A program made the translations under genes and the position numbers. Below the pieces are notes generated by a model, which was not told the origin of the DNA, did no database searches, and saw only the letters and a list, made by a program, of their open reading frames with translations. Positions 8,266 through 17,420 of a DNA stretch of 64,000 nucleotides are shown here, one piece after another; within the stretch, counting starts at the first letter, position 1; every line of letters begins with the position of its first letter. The stretch is taken from assembly GCF_016919245.1 (NCBI RefSeq), contig NZ_JAFEJA010000001.1:2576001-2640000 (forward strand). Direction: 5' to 3'. This DNA is from Streptomyces zhihengii. Lineage in GTDB: Bacteria; Actinomycetota; Actinomycetes; Streptomycetales; Streptomycetaceae.

Positions 8266-9459
8266 TCACAGGCCCCCGGTGTTCACCAGCCGGTTCGGCG
8301 AGCCGGCGTCCACGGTCAGGGTGTCCTTGACCGAGGCGTCCAGCAGCCAGTCCTCGATCGCCTCGGCGTTGGCGGCCGGAGCGGCCTGGCGGGCCAGCAG
8401 GGCGACACCGGCCACGTGCGGCGCGGCCATCGAGGTGCCGTTGTGGGCGGCGCTGCCCCCGCCCAGCTTCGCCGAGACGATCGCGGTGCCCGGGGCGTAG
8501 AGCGCGAGGCACTCGCCGTGGTTGGAGAAGCCCGCCTCCCGGTCCTGGGTGTCGCTCGCGCCGACGGTGAAGGCGCGCGGCGCGGAGGCCGGGGAGACGT
8601 CGCAGGCGTCGATGTCGTCGTTGCCGGCCGCGACGACCGGCACGACCCCGCTGGCGGCGACCCGGTCGAGGGCGTCGTTCACCATGCGGGAGTAGGCCCC
8701 GCCGAGCGAGGCGTTCATCACCGCGGGCTGCTCGGCGTCGAGGGCGATCCAGTCGAGACCGGCGATGATGCCGGACCAGGTGCCGCTGCCCTCGCAGTTG
8801 AGGACCCGCACGCTCACCAGGTCCGCCTGGCGCGCCACACCGTAGGTGGCGCCGCCGACCGTGCCCGCGACATGGGTGCCGTGACCGTTGCAGTCTGCCC
8901 CGGCCCGCCCGTCGCCGACGGCGTCGTAGCCGTAGCGCGCGCGGCCGCCGAACTCGCTGTGCCCGTACTCGATGCCGGTGTCGAGGATGTACCCGGTGGT
9001 GCCCTCGCCCGTCCCGCTCACCGTGAACTCCTGGTCGAGCGGCAGGTCCGTCTGGTCGAGCCGGTCGATGCCCCAGGAGGCGGCGGGCGCCTTGCCGGCC
9101 CGCTGCGCGCCGGTGGCGGTGACCACGGCGTCCTGCTCCACGGCGGCCACGCCGGCGGTGGAGCGGACGGTGTTGAGCTGCTCGGGCGTCAGCTTGGCGG
9201 CGAAGCCGCTGATCACCGACGAGTAGGTGAAGAGGGACTTCAGCCCCATCTGCTTCGCCAGGGTCTCGGCGTCGACGGCGCCGGGGGCGAGGGAGACGAT
9301 GTACTGGCCCTCGACCGGCGCACTCGACCGGTAGAGGGGTGCCGGGGTGGCCCGGGTGGGGGCGGGGTCGGCGGTCGCGGAGGCGGTCGTGAGACCGGTG
9401 GACACGAGCATCGCGGCAGCGGCCGCGGCACAGGCGCTGAGCCTGGTTCTGTTGCGCAT
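8266..9459 (-). CDS. Secreted subtilisin-like serine protease (S8) with I9 propeptide
   Basis: Extracellular endopeptidase of the proteinase K/subtilisin type, made as a zymogen. A Sec signal peptide occupies about residues 1-32, an inhibitor I9 propeptide about 50-115 ([18 protein letters not shown]), and the S8 catalytic domain the rest. In numbering from the alternative GTG start at 9465, the catalytic residues are Asp162 in YILDTGI, His195 in NGHGTHVAG and Ser345 in NGTSMAAPH. The oxyanion Asn is in VVAAGND. Length is usual for the family and there is no C-terminal anchor. ATG at 9459 was preferred over GTG at 9465; neither has a clear ribosome site. It sits among secreted hydrolases and is probably nutritional. 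Confidence 0.92.
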   Translation of the reverse strand: MRNRTRLSACAAAAAAMLVSTGLTTASATADPAPTRATPAPLYRSSAPVEGQYIVSLAPGAVDAETLAKQMGLKSLFTYSSVISGFAAKLTPEQLNTVRSTAGVAAVEQDAVVTATGAQRAGKAPAASWGIDRLDQTDLPLDQEFTVSGTGEGTTGYILDTGIEYGHSEFGGRARYGYDAVGDGRAGADCNGHGTHVAGTVGGATYGVARQADLVSVRVLNCEGSGTWSGIIAGLDWIALDAEQPAVMNASLGGAYSRMVNDALDRVAASGVVPVVAAGNDDIDACDVSPASAPRAFTVGASDTQDREAGFSNHGECLALYAPGTAIVSAKLGGGSAAHNGTSMAAPHVAGVALLARQAAPAANAEAIEDWLLDASVKDTLTVDAGSPNRLVNTGGL

Positions 9460-9646
9460 GCGCACGAGACAAGCACGCAGCGTAAGTGATTACTACTCTC
9501 GGTAGCTGTTTCGAATCGCGTCCCCACGGTTGGTGTACATGCGCGTGCGGACGCCCGAGGACACGGGCGGGAGCACGACGTGAGGCGGATGCCGGGGGCG
9601 GGGCGGGCACCCGGGAGCCGGGAGCGGGGGGCAGCCGGGGCGGGGC

Positions 9647-11020
9647 TCAGAAGCCGCCGCCGCCGAAGTCACCGCCACCGAAGCCGCCACCGCCGAAGTC
9701 ACCGCCGCCGAAGCCCCCGCCGACGTCTCCTCCGCCGCCGAAGTCGCCGCTGTCGAAGTCGGAGCCCGAGAAGTCACCGCCCCCGTAGTCGCCGCCGCCG
9801 TAGTCGGCCGCGTAGGCGGGGGTCGCGAGCATGTGGCCCAGCATGGTGCCCATCAGCAGCCCCGGCAGCAGCCCGCCGCCGAAGTAGCCGCCCGCCCAGG
9901 GGCCGTAGGCCGGGCCCGCCTCCCAGTACGGGCGGCGTCCCGAGCCGGTGTCCACCGTCCGGGCGTCCGGCTCGCCGCCGGACTCGACGCGGGCCTTGTC
10001 GGCCGCGCAGACGGGCACCTCGCGGGCGGTGCCCGCGGTGGGCGCCCAGGAGACGTCGGCGACCGAGGGGCCGTGGCGCGGGTCGAAGAAGCAGGGGGCC
10101 CGGCGCTCGGGCACGGGCCGGCCCGTGCGCCGGGCGGCGAGGGACGCCAGGGACCAGCGGCCGTCCTCCAGCGACTCGGTCACCGGGCGCACGTCCGCGG
10201 GCCGCTCGGCCCGGTCCATCCGGGACTTGGCGGTGTCGTAGGAGTCGAGCGCGCGCTCGTAGTCGGCGCGCATGGCGTCGTCGGCGCCCTTCTCCGAGGG
10301 GTGGAAGTCCAGGCGTTCGAGCTCCTCGCCGAAGGCGGTGATGTCCTCGTCGACGACCACGCGCAGCCGGTCGAGGTTGGCCCGGTCCTCGGCCTCCCGG
10401 CGGCGGCGCCGGGTGCGGCCCACCGTGAACGCGGCGAGGCCGCCGGCCGCGGCGAGGATGCCGACGCTGATCAGGAAGCCGGCGCCGCCGCGCCCGGGCC
10501 CGGTGCCGTCCTGGCCGGACGACCAGGAGGAGGGAGCGGAGCCGGAGGTCTGGGGCAGGGCCTGCCCGACGAAGTCGTCGAGCTGGGTGGCGGCGTCGAC
10601 GGGGGCGCCGCCCTTCACGGAGGCGACGAGGTTGTCGACCGCGCGGTTCGGCATCACGGAGGCGTCCGCCCCCGCGTCGAAGCCGTCGCCGAGACGGACG
10701 GCGTAGAGCCCGGTGATCCCGGTCTGCGCGCGCAGGTCGGCGAGGAGGGTGTCGGGCGGGAAGGCGTCGGTGGCCGGCAGCACGGCGACGAGGACCGGCT
10801 TGTCGGCCTCCTCGATCTGCGCGGCGAGCGACTGCGCCTCGGCCCGGGAGATCTCGTCGGTCATGGACGGATGGACGTACACCGGGCCCTGTCTCAGGGC
10901 GGCGGCGGCGTCGGACAGTCCCGGGGCCCCGGCGGCGGACGAGGCCGGCGCCAGGGCCAGAAGCAGTGCGATCGTCAGCCCCGCGAGGGCCGACACCAGG
11001 GTGAGCGGCCGAATCCTCAT
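9647..11020 (-). CDS. Membrane protein with TPM-like extracellular domain and glycine-rich tail
   Basis: 457-residue protein of unknown specific function. A signal peptide or first TM (residues 4-30) leads into an extracytoplasmic region of about 130 residues resembling TPM/YgcG-like domains (VYVHPSMTDEIS, LVAVLPATD). A TM helix follows at about 183-203 (GFLISVGILAAAGGLAAFTVG), then a basic stop-transfer RTRRRRREA, a cytoplasmic helical region, and a hydrophobic patch near residue 390. The C-terminal 60 residues are low-complexity GGGDFGGGGF-type repeats, common to actinobacterial TPM proteins. It may take part in membrane or photosystem-like complex repair by family analogy, but that is unproven. 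It is transcribed in line with the GH3 gene but separated from it by two hairpins. Confidence 0.75.
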   Translation of the reverse strand: MRIRPLTLVSALAGLTIALLLALAPASSAAGAPGLSDAAAALRQGPVYVHPSMTDEISRAEAQSLAAQIEEADKPVLVAVLPATDAFPPDTLLADLRAQTGITGLYAVRLGDGFDAGADASVMPNRAVDNLVASVKGGAPVDAATQLDDFVGQALPQTSGSAPSSWSSGQDGTGPGRGGAGFLISVGILAAAGGLAAFTVGRTRRRRREAEDRANLDRLRVVVDEDITAFGEELERLDFHPSEKGADDAMRADYERALDSYDTAKSRMDRAERPADVRPVTESLEDGRWSLASLAARRTGRPVPERRAPCFFDPRHGPSVADVSWAPTAGTAREVPVCAADKARVESGGEPDARTVDTGSGRRPYWEAGPAYGPWAGGYFGGGLLPGLLMGTMLGHMLATPAYAADYGGGDYGGGDFSGSDFDSGDFGGGGDVGGGFGGGDFGGGGFGGGDFGGGGF

Positions 11021-11072
11021 ATGTCGACGCTACCCGAACGGAGGACAAAGGGGACAGAAGAGGGTTGACGTC

Positions 11073-11120
11073 CGTCCGGCGACCGGGGACACCGCGGCGG
11101 TGTCCCCCCATCGCCGGACG
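11073..11120. terminator. Long interrupted hairpin upstream of the TPM-like gene
   Basis: Outer arms CGTCCGGCGA/TCGCCGGACG (11073-11082, 11111-11120) and inner arms GGGGACACCG/CGGTGTCCCC (11085-11094, 98-107) form one 48-nt stem-loop. It could be a second terminator or a 5' leader structure. Confidence 0.5.
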
Positions 11121-11135
11121 GACCGGGAACGGGTC

Positions 11136-11177
11136 CTCGTCCGGTGGCGGCCCCGGCCGGGACCGCCACCGGACGAG
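11136..11177. terminator. Terminator of the GH3 gene
   Basis: Two abutting 21-nt arms (11136-11156, 11157-11177) pair with one mismatch, starting 7 nt after the GH3 stop codon on the minus strand. Confidence 0.75.
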
Positions 11178-11183
11178 CGGAGG

Positions 11184-14100
11184 TCAGGCCGCCCGGTAGG
11201 CGGTGGTGAGCGCGGCGATCGCGCCCGTCAGGTCTCCCGAGAGGAGGCGGTGGTCGGCGTCGGCGAAGGGCTTGGCCGTCGCCTCGGTGATGTTCCGGCC
11301 GATGCGCTGCTGGACGAGCAGTCGCGCGGTGCCGGCCAGCTCGTCGGCCTCGGCGGACCGGGCGCGGCCCGCGGCCTGGAGGATCTTCGCGGCGAGGCCG
11401 ATCGCCTTGAGGGTGAGCTCACCGCCGCCGGGGGCCCGCTTCAGGGTGGTCAGGCCCCAGCCGTACGGGAACTGCGGGTCGTAGGACCGGTCCCCGACGT
11501 TGATGGGGAGCTGGGCCTCGGACTTCGGCCAGGTGACGGGCAGCCGGCCGGTGAAGGGCCGGGTGCCGTACAGGACGTCGGCCACACCGTCGCCCTCGGT
11601 GCCCGGCAGCCAGGAGGCGACCAGGGAGTCGATGGCGCCGAGGCGGTCGCCGATGAGCTGCGGGCGGCCGGACACGACGAGGACCGCGCAGGTCATCGCG
11701 GCGCAGACCGTGTCCACGGCTGCCTTGTCCGCCGCGCTCAGCTCCAGGTCGTGGCCGTTGCCGACGTCCCCGATGCCCTCGGCGTACGGGGTCTCGCCGA
11801 CCACCACCACACCGACGTCGTAGCCGTCGGTCGCGGCGGACGCGTCCTTCGAGTAGTCGATGACCGCGCCGGGGGCCGCCTTGCGCATGCCCTCCAGGAT
11901 CGTCGTGCCGGTGGTGGTCCGGCCCGGGGCGCCCTGCCAGCTCACCGTCCAGCCGCCGGCCTGGTTGCCGATGTCGTCCGCGTTGGAGCCGGCGACGTAC
12001 ACCTTCTGGGACTTCTTCAGCGGCAGCACCGCGCCGTCGTTCTTCAGCAGCACCTGGGACTTGGCGACCGCCTCGCGGGCGACCGCGCGGTGCGCGGCCG
12101 AGCCGACGGCGCCGATGTGGGTGGTGTCGGCGTAGGGCTGCTCGAACAGACCGAGGCGGAACTTCTGGGTCAGGATGCGCGAGACCGCGTCGTCGATCCG
12201 CTCCTCGGTGATCCGGCCCGCGGTCACCTCGTCGCGCAGCGTGCGGGTGAACTCCTGGTAGTTCGTCGGCACCATGATCATGTCGAGTCCGGCGTTGACC
12301 GAGGTGCGGACGTCGCTCGGGTAGTCGCCGGGGATCTGGTCGATGGCCTGCCAGTCGCTGATGACGAAGCCCTCGAAGCCCATCCGGTCCTTGAGCACCC
12401 CGTTGATCATCTCGGCGTTGGCGTGCATCTTCACCGGGCCGGCGTCGTCGCCGATGACGTCCAGCGAGGAGTACGACGGCATGACCGTGCCGGCGCCGCG
12501 CTTCACCGCCTCCGCGAACGGCGCCAGGTGCACCGCCTCCAGCTCCTCGCGGGTGACCCGGGTGATGCCCTGGTCGATCGTGTAGGACCCGGTCGTCGAG
12601 GAGCCGAACTCGGTGCCGCCGTCGCCGACGAAGTGCTTGGCGCTGGTGAGGACCTTGTCGTTGCGGTCGAGGTCCCGGCCGTCAGGGGCGCCCTGCATGC
12701 CCTGGATCACCGTCTCCATGGCGGTCACCAGCGCGGGGTCCTCGCCGAACGCCTCGTAGGAGCGGCCCCAGCGCTCGTCGCGGGTGACGCACACACAGGG
12801 GGCGAAGTCCCACGGGACGCCGGTGGCGCGCACCTCCTTCGCGGTGACCGCGCCGGTGCGCCGGGCGAGTTCGGGGTCACGGCCGGCGCCGATGCCGATG
12901 TTGTGCGGCATGATCGTCGAGCCGACGACGTTGTTGTGCCCGTGGACGGCGTCCACGCCGTAGATCAGCGGGATCTGGAAGCGGGTGGCCTGCGCGCGGA
13001 GCTGGTAGGCGTCCACCATCTTCGCCCATGCCTCGGGCGTGTTCGGGGCGGGCACCGAGCCGCCGCCGGAGAGCAGCGAGCCGAGGTCGTAGGCGGCGAT
13101 GTCGCCCGGGGAGCGCAGGGCGTTGCGCTCGGCCTGCGTCATCTGGCCGGTCTTCTCCGCGAGGGACATCCGCGCGAGCAGGTCGGCGACCCGCCGGTGC
13201 ACCGGCAGCTTCGGGTCGAGGTACGGCAGGCCGTGGGCGTCGATGACGACCTGCGGGTTCTCGGCGGGGGGCTTGGCGCCGGTGACGGTCAGGTTCAGCG
13301 GCACGGTCTCGGCAGCCTCGGCCGTGCGGTCGCCCCGGGTGACGACGGAGACGGTGCGGGTGGTGCCGGAGGGCGTGCCCGCCGGGAAGGTGTGGGTGCC
13401 GGAGACGGGGGTGTAGTCGGCGCCCGGCTCGGCGCCGCCTCCGGTGCCGGTGGTCCAGTCGACGGTGACGGGCTCGTCGAGGGGCACGGAGCCGGTGGTG
13501 GCGACGGATATCGCGACGCGCGCGGTGCCGCCCTCCCCGACGGGGTACACGGCTGCGTCGGTCAGCACCTTGGCCTTGAGGGCGGGGTCGGCCTTCCCGT
13601 AGAGCTCCATGCCGTCGACGGCGAAGGAGCCGGGGGCGCCGGGCGGCAGGGTGAGCGCCCAGCCCCACATCCGGTCGAGGCCGAGGACCTGGTCGATCCC
13701 GCCGACCGGCTGGTAGTCGGCGCGGTAGACGAAGTCGGCGAAGGGGATCTCGACGAGGTGCCAGCCCTCCCAGTCGTCGGTGAAGGAGGTGGTCCAGAGC
13801 TCGGACGCGCCGCCGTGGGCGCCGCCGTCCTTGATCTCGAAGTTGATCCGCTTGCCCGAACCGGGCGGCAGGGGGGCGGTGTTCTGCCCGTACCACCAGA
13901 AGCGCAGGCCCTTGGAGGCCGTCCAGTCGCGGGGCGTGCTGTCGACGGCGTACTCGTGGCTGAGGCCGCCCCAGCCGCTGATGTCGTAGTCGCCCGCCAG
14001 GACCTTCTCGCCCTCGGGGGCGTCGTCCCGCGCGGCGAACCGCAGCCGGGGGTGGTCGTCGGCGTCGCTGCCCCAGGTGAAGATCCCGTCGGCCGGCGGT

Positions 14101-14291
14101 TCGGCGAGCGGGACCTCGCCCTCGAAGCGGTCGACCGGTACGGGTGCGGGCTCGTCGGCGGGAGCCGCGGCGCTGGGCAGGGCGCCCGCGAGCAGCGAGC
14201 CGAGCACGGCTGTCGCGGCTATCAGCGCGGTGGCGCCGGTGCGGGACCGGCTGCGCCGCCGGGTGCGCGGCCAGGGGGACGGCAGGGGCAT
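11184..14291 (-). CDS. Secreted GH3 beta-glucosidase-type glycosidase with N-terminal binding modules
   Basis: 1035-residue extracellular exo-acting glycosidase, probably a beta-glucosidase or glucan exo-hydrolase. Start ATG with AAGGAG 7 nt upstream; a signal peptide preceded by many Arg residues ends near residue 43. About residues 55-230 resemble a CBM11/CIA30-type binding domain (FWWYGQNTA, WEGWHLVEIPF). About 240-345 is a Calx-beta-like module (PVTVDWTTGTGG, ADYTPVSG). The GH3 N domain spans about 355-700 with KHFVGDGGT and the nucleophile Asp646 in GFVISDWQAID. The GH3 C domain spans 730-960 (VLLKNDGAVLPLK). About 70 C-terminal residues are unassigned and helical. The LacI gene 147 bp upstream on the same strand is its likely regulator. 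Confidence 0.9.
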   Translation of the reverse strand: MPLPSPWPRTRRRSRSRTGATALIAATAVLGSLLAGALPSAAAPADEPAPVPVDRFEGEVPLAEPPADGIFTWGSDADDHPRLRFAARDDAPEGEKVLAGDYDISGWGGLSHEYAVDSTPRDWTASKGLRFWWYGQNTAPLPPGSGKRINFEIKDGGAHGGASELWTTSFTDDWEGWHLVEIPFADFVYRADYQPVGGIDQVLGLDRMWGWALTLPPGAPGSFAVDGMELYGKADPALKAKVLTDAAVYPVGEGGTARVAISVATTGSVPLDEPVTVDWTTGTGGGAEPGADYTPVSGTHTFPAGTPSGTTRTVSVVTRGDRTAEAAETVPLNLTVTGAKPPAENPQVVIDAHGLPYLDPKLPVHRRVADLLARMSLAEKTGQMTQAERNALRSPGDIAAYDLGSLLSGGGSVPAPNTPEAWAKMVDAYQLRAQATRFQIPLIYGVDAVHGHNNVVGSTIMPHNIGIGAGRDPELARRTGAVTAKEVRATGVPWDFAPCVCVTRDERWGRSYEAFGEDPALVTAMETVIQGMQGAPDGRDLDRNDKVLTSAKHFVGDGGTEFGSSTTGSYTIDQGITRVTREELEAVHLAPFAEAVKRGAGTVMPSYSSLDVIGDDAGPVKMHANAEMINGVLKDRMGFEGFVISDWQAIDQIPGDYPSDVRTSVNAGLDMIMVPTNYQEFTRTLRDEVTAGRITEERIDDAVSRILTQKFRLGLFEQPYADTTHIGAVGSAAHRAVAREAVAKSQVLLKNDGAVLPLKKSQKVYVAGSNADDIGNQAGGWTVSWQGAPGRTTTGTTILEGMRKAAPGAVIDYSKDASAATDGYDVGVVVVGETPYAEGIGDVGNGHDLELSAADKAAVDTVCAAMTCAVLVVSGRPQLIGDRLGAIDSLVASWLPGTEGDGVADVLYGTRPFTGRLPVTWPKSEAQLPINVGDRSYDPQFPYGWGLTTLKRAPGGGELTLKAIGLAAKILQAAGRARSAEADELAGTARLLVQQRIGRNITEATAKPFADADHRLLSGDLTGAIAALTTAYRAA

Positions 14292-14437
14292 GTACGGCTC
14301 CTTCGAGGTGCGGGGGGTGGTGCTGGGGCAGGCGGACGGCGCCCGGCGGGAACCGGGCGGCGCGGGTCGGGGGCGTCGGGCGCGCTCGGGGGCGCGGGAC
14401 GCGGTCGGAGTGGGGCGTGGGTGCGGGCCGGGGCGGC

Positions 14438-15412
14438 TCAGGGGGCCGAGCCGCGGACGACCAGTTCGGTGGGGAGCACGAGCGGCCCGGCGGGCGGGTC
14501 CTCGCCGGCGAGGCGGGCGAGCAGCAGCCGGGCGGCCGACTCCCCCATGGCGCGCATCGGCTGACGCACGGTGGTCAGCGGCGGTTCGGTGTGCCGGGCC
14601 GTCGGGATGTCGTCGAAGCCGACGACGGCGACGTCCTCGGGGACCCGCAGACCGGCCGCGCGCAGCGCCCGGAGCGCGCCCGCGGCCATCAGGTCGTTGT
14701 GGGCGAAGACGGAGTCGATCCGCGCGCCGCCGGCCAGGGCCCGCTCGACCGCGGCCCGGCCGGACTCCTCGGAGAAGTCGCCCTCGGCGATCAGCCCGGT
14801 GGGCAGGACGCCCAGGAAGCCGTCGAGCCGGTCGCGCACGCAGCCGAAGGCGGTGGGGCCGGCGACGACCAGCGGGCGGCCCCGCCCGGAGTCCCGCAGA
14901 TGCCGGGCGGCCGAGGCGCCGCCCTCCCGGTCGGTGGTGCCCACGGAGGGGAAGTCGGGGTGGTGGCCGCGGTCGTCGACGAGGACGACGGGCAGGCCCC
15001 GCCGGTACATCGCGGTGATGGTCTCCAGGGTGCCCTCGGGCTCGACGACCAGCAGCCCGTCGAAGGCGCGCGCGGAGACCTGGCCGGTGAAGTGGGCGAC
15101 GGACTCGGCGCCGCGGTTGCAGGTGTAGAGCAGGAGGCCGTATCCGGCGGCCTCGACGGTGTCCACGACGCCCTGGAGCACCTCGCCCATCCAGGGCCAG
15201 GTGAGCGGGGGCGTCAGCATGGCCACCGTACGGCTGCGGCCCCGGGCCAGCCCGACCGCGCCGGAGCTCGGGACGTAGCCGAGGGCACCGATCACTTCAC
15301 GAACACGGGCCGCGGTCACGGAGTCCACGTCGGCACGGTCGTTGAGCACCCGGGAGACGGTGGTCTTGCTGACCCCCGCCTCCCGTGCGACATCGGCGAT
15401 CGTGACACGCAT
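14438..15412 (-). CDS. LacI-family transcriptional regulator
   Basis: 324-residue sugar-responsive repressor. The N-terminal helix-turn-helix (MRVTIADVAREAGVSKTTVS) and hinge (ALGYVPSSGAVGLARG) are classical, followed by a periplasmic-binding-protein-like sensor domain (LLVVEPEG, VFAHNDLMAAGALRALR, VVGFDDIP). ATG at 15412 is preferred because GGAGG lies 6 nt upstream; the GTG 9 codons earlier would place that site inside the coding region. It lies upstream of, and co-oriented with, the GH3 gene and has a 16-bp palindrome in its own promoter region. The inducer is probably a beta-glucoside or oligosaccharide; this is inferred from the neighbour only. Confidence 0.92.
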   Translation of the reverse strand: MRVTIADVAREAGVSKTTVSRVLNDRADVDSVTAARVREVIGALGYVPSSGAVGLARGRSRTVAMLTPPLTWPWMGEVLQGVVDTVEAAGYGLLLYTCNRGAESVAHFTGQVSARAFDGLLVVEPEGTLETITAMYRRGLPVVLVDDRGHHPDFPSVGTTDREGGASAARHLRDSGRGRPLVVAGPTAFGCVRDRLDGFLGVLPTGLIAEGDFSEESGRAAVERALAGGARIDSVFAHNDLMAAGALRALRAAGLRVPEDVAVVGFDDIPTARHTEPPLTTVRQPMRAMGESAARLLLARLAGEDPPAGPLVLPTELVVRGSAP

Positions 15413-15445
15413 CGGGCGCCTCCGCGTCGAGTCCCGCACCGGGTC

Positions 15446-15461
15446 CCGGAACCGGTTCCGG
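15446..15461. promoter_or_regulatory. Perfect 16-bp palindrome upstream of the LacI gene
   Basis: CCGGAACCGGTTCCGG is a perfect inverted repeat with the AACCGGTT core common in LacI-family operators, 34 nt before the regulator's start codon. It fits autoregulation. A half-site-like GGGAACCGGGC occurs at 14348-14358 in the GH3 upstream region. Confidence 0.6.
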
Positions 15462-15588
15462 CGGTGGTGCGGTGAGTCAACAGCCCACCCCTGATGCCGT
15501 CAAGACTTCACACCGAAATCGGCTGATGTCCAACTGCGGCGGCCTGGAGGGGTGTTGTCCGTTCAGGAAGTGAAAACGGAGGTGCGGT

Positions 15589-15615
15589 GTGCGCCGTACC
15601 GGGGTTCCGGCGCAC
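15589..15615 (-). terminator. Terminator of cimA
   Basis: Arms GTGCGCCG (15589-15596) and CGGCGCAC (15608-15615) form a stem that can be extended inward. It starts 7 nt after the cimA stop. The rest of the gap 15462-15588 shows nothing further. Confidence 0.55.
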
Positions 15616-15621
15616 GTCCGG

Positions 15622-17235
15622 CTACTCGGTGGGCTCCACGCCCGCGCGCAGCAGGCCGTAGGTGTAGGCGTCCTCCAGGGCCTGCCAGGAGGCGGCGATG
15701 ATGTTGTCGGCGACGCCGACGGTGGACCAGTCCCCCGTGCCGTCGCCGGTGGAGATCAGCACCCGGGTGGTGGAGCCGGTGCCGTGCCGGCCCTCCAGGA
15801 TGCGCACCTTGTAGTCGATCAGCTCCAGCTTGGCGAGCTGCGGGTAGATCTTCTCCAGGCCGACGCGCAGTGCCTGGTCCAGGGCGTTGACGGGGCCGTT
15901 GCCCTCGGCCGCGGCGAGGATGCGCTCGCCCTTGGCCCAGAGCTTGACGACGGCCTCGTTGGCGTGGGTGCCGTCGGGGCGGTCCTCGACGATGACCCGC
16001 CAGGACTCGGTGCGGAAGTAGCGGCGGGCACGGCCCTCCGCCTCCTCGCGCAGCAGCAGTTCGAAGGAGGCGTCGGCGGCCTCGTAGGTGTAGCCCTTGA
16101 GCTCCCGCTCCTTCACCCGCTCGACGACCCGGCCGACCAGTTCGCGGTCGCCCCCGAGGTCGATGCCGAGCTCCTTGCCCTTGAGCTCGATGGAGGCGCG
16201 GCCGGCCATGTCCGACACCAGCATGCGCATCGTGTTGCCGACCAGTTCGGGGTCGATGTGCTGGTAGAGGTCGGGGTCGACCTTGATCGCGGACGCGTGC
16301 AGACCGGCCTTGTGCGCGAAGGCGGAGACACCCACATAGGGCTGGTGGGTGGAGGGCGTCAGGTTGACGACCTCGGCGATGGCGTGCGAGACCCGGGTCA
16401 TGTCGGCCAGCGCGCCGTCGGGGAGCACCTTGCGGCCGTACTTGAGCTCCAGCGCGGCGACGACGGGGAAGAGGTTGGCGTTGCCGACCCGCTCGCCGTA
16501 GCCGTTGGCCGTGCACTGGACGTGGGTGGCGCCGGCGTCGACGGCGGCGAGGGTGTTGGCGACGGCGCAGCCGGTGTCGTCCTGGGCGTGGATGCCCAGG
16601 CGGGCGCCGGTGTCGGCGAGCACGGTGGAGACGACGGCCTGGATCTGGGCGGGCAGCATCCCGCCGTTGGTGTCGCAGAGGATGACGACGTCGGCACCGG
16701 CCTCGTACGCCGCGCTCACGACCGCCTTGGCGTAGCCGGGGTTGGCCTTGTAGCCGTCGAAGAAGTGCTCGCAGTCGACGAAGACGCGGCGGCCCTGCTC
16801 GCGCAGGTGGGTGACGGTGTCGCGGACCATCTCCAGGTTCTCGTCGAGCGTGGTGCGCAGGGCGAGTTCGACGTGCCGGTCGTGGGACTTGGCGACCAGG
16901 GTGATCACCGGTGCGCCGGAGTCCAGGAGCGCCTTGACCTGCGGGTCCTCCGAGGCCTTGCCGCCGGCCCTGCGGGTGGCCCCGAAGGCGACGAGCTGGG
17001 CGTTGCGGAAGGTGATCTCGCGCTGGGCGCGGGCGAAGAACTCGGTGTCCCGGGGGTTGGCGCCGGGCCAGCCGCCCTCGATGAAGCCCACGCCGAAGTC
17101 GTCCAGGTGCCGGGCGATGGTCAGCTTGTCCGCGACGGTGAGGTTGATGCCCTCGCGCTGAGCGCCGTCGCGCAGGGTCGTGTCGAAGACGTGGAAACTG
17201 TCGTCGACCTGCGTGTCCTGGCCGTTGGTGGTCAT
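15622..17235 (-). CDS. cimA: (R)-citramalate synthase
   Basis: Condenses pyruvate and acetyl-CoA to citramalate, the entry to the threonine-independent route to 2-oxobutyrate and isoleucine. The 537-residue length fits the CimA type. The catalytic TIM barrel starts at FDTTLRDGAQREGI (residues 17-30), with metal-site Asp in DTTLRDG and the GIHAQDDTGCAVANTLA region. The C-terminal LeuA-type regulatory dimer domain runs from about 385 to the end. The IEGGWPGANPRD motif is characteristic of CimA and related isopropylmalate synthase-like proteins. It resembles S. coelicolor SCO5529, sometimes called leuA2. A candidate attenuator with an Ile-Ile leader lies upstream. Confidence 0.9.
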   Translation of the reverse strand: MTTNGQDTQVDDSFHVFDTTLRDGAQREGINLTVADKLTIARHLDDFGVGFIEGGWPGANPRDTEFFARAQREITFRNAQLVAFGATRRAGGKASEDPQVKALLDSGAPVITLVAKSHDRHVELALRTTLDENLEMVRDTVTHLREQGRRVFVDCEHFFDGYKANPGYAKAVVSAAYEAGADVVILCDTNGGMLPAQIQAVVSTVLADTGARLGIHAQDDTGCAVANTLAAVDAGATHVQCTANGYGERVGNANLFPVVAALELKYGRKVLPDGALADMTRVSHAIAEVVNLTPSTHQPYVGVSAFAHKAGLHASAIKVDPDLYQHIDPELVGNTMRMLVSDMAGRASIELKGKELGIDLGGDRELVGRVVERVKERELKGYTYEAADASFELLLREEAEGRARRYFRTESWRVIVEDRPDGTHANEAVVKLWAKGERILAAAEGNGPVNALDQALRVGLEKIYPQLAKLELIDYKVRILEGRHGTGSTTRVLISTGDGTGDWSTVGVADNIIAASWQALEDAYTYGLLRAGVEPTE

Positions 17236-17339
17236 GCTGTCCTGACTCCTGTCGGATGAGTGGCTCCGGAATGTCTGGCTCCACTTGCCCCCATCATCGC
17301 GCGCGGCTCGTTCCCGGCCGCGGGTGAGGCCGTAAAACG

Positions 17340-17365
17340 AAAAAACCCCTCGCGGGTGCGAGAGG
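17340..17365 (-). terminator. Candidate transcription attenuator before cimA
   Basis: On the minus strand an 8-bp stem (one G-U pair) with loop ACCC is followed by six T residues, a complete intrinsic terminator. It lies about 100 nt upstream of the cimA start, not after a gene. Its GC-stem-plus-T-tract form is nearly the same as the ilvB attenuator at 38395-38428. Confidence 0.65.
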
Positions 17366-17420
17366 TCTGCGCGCGGGTCTGAGGCACGGTGCCGCTGTCC
17401 GCGGGGGTGCTGCCACGGGT

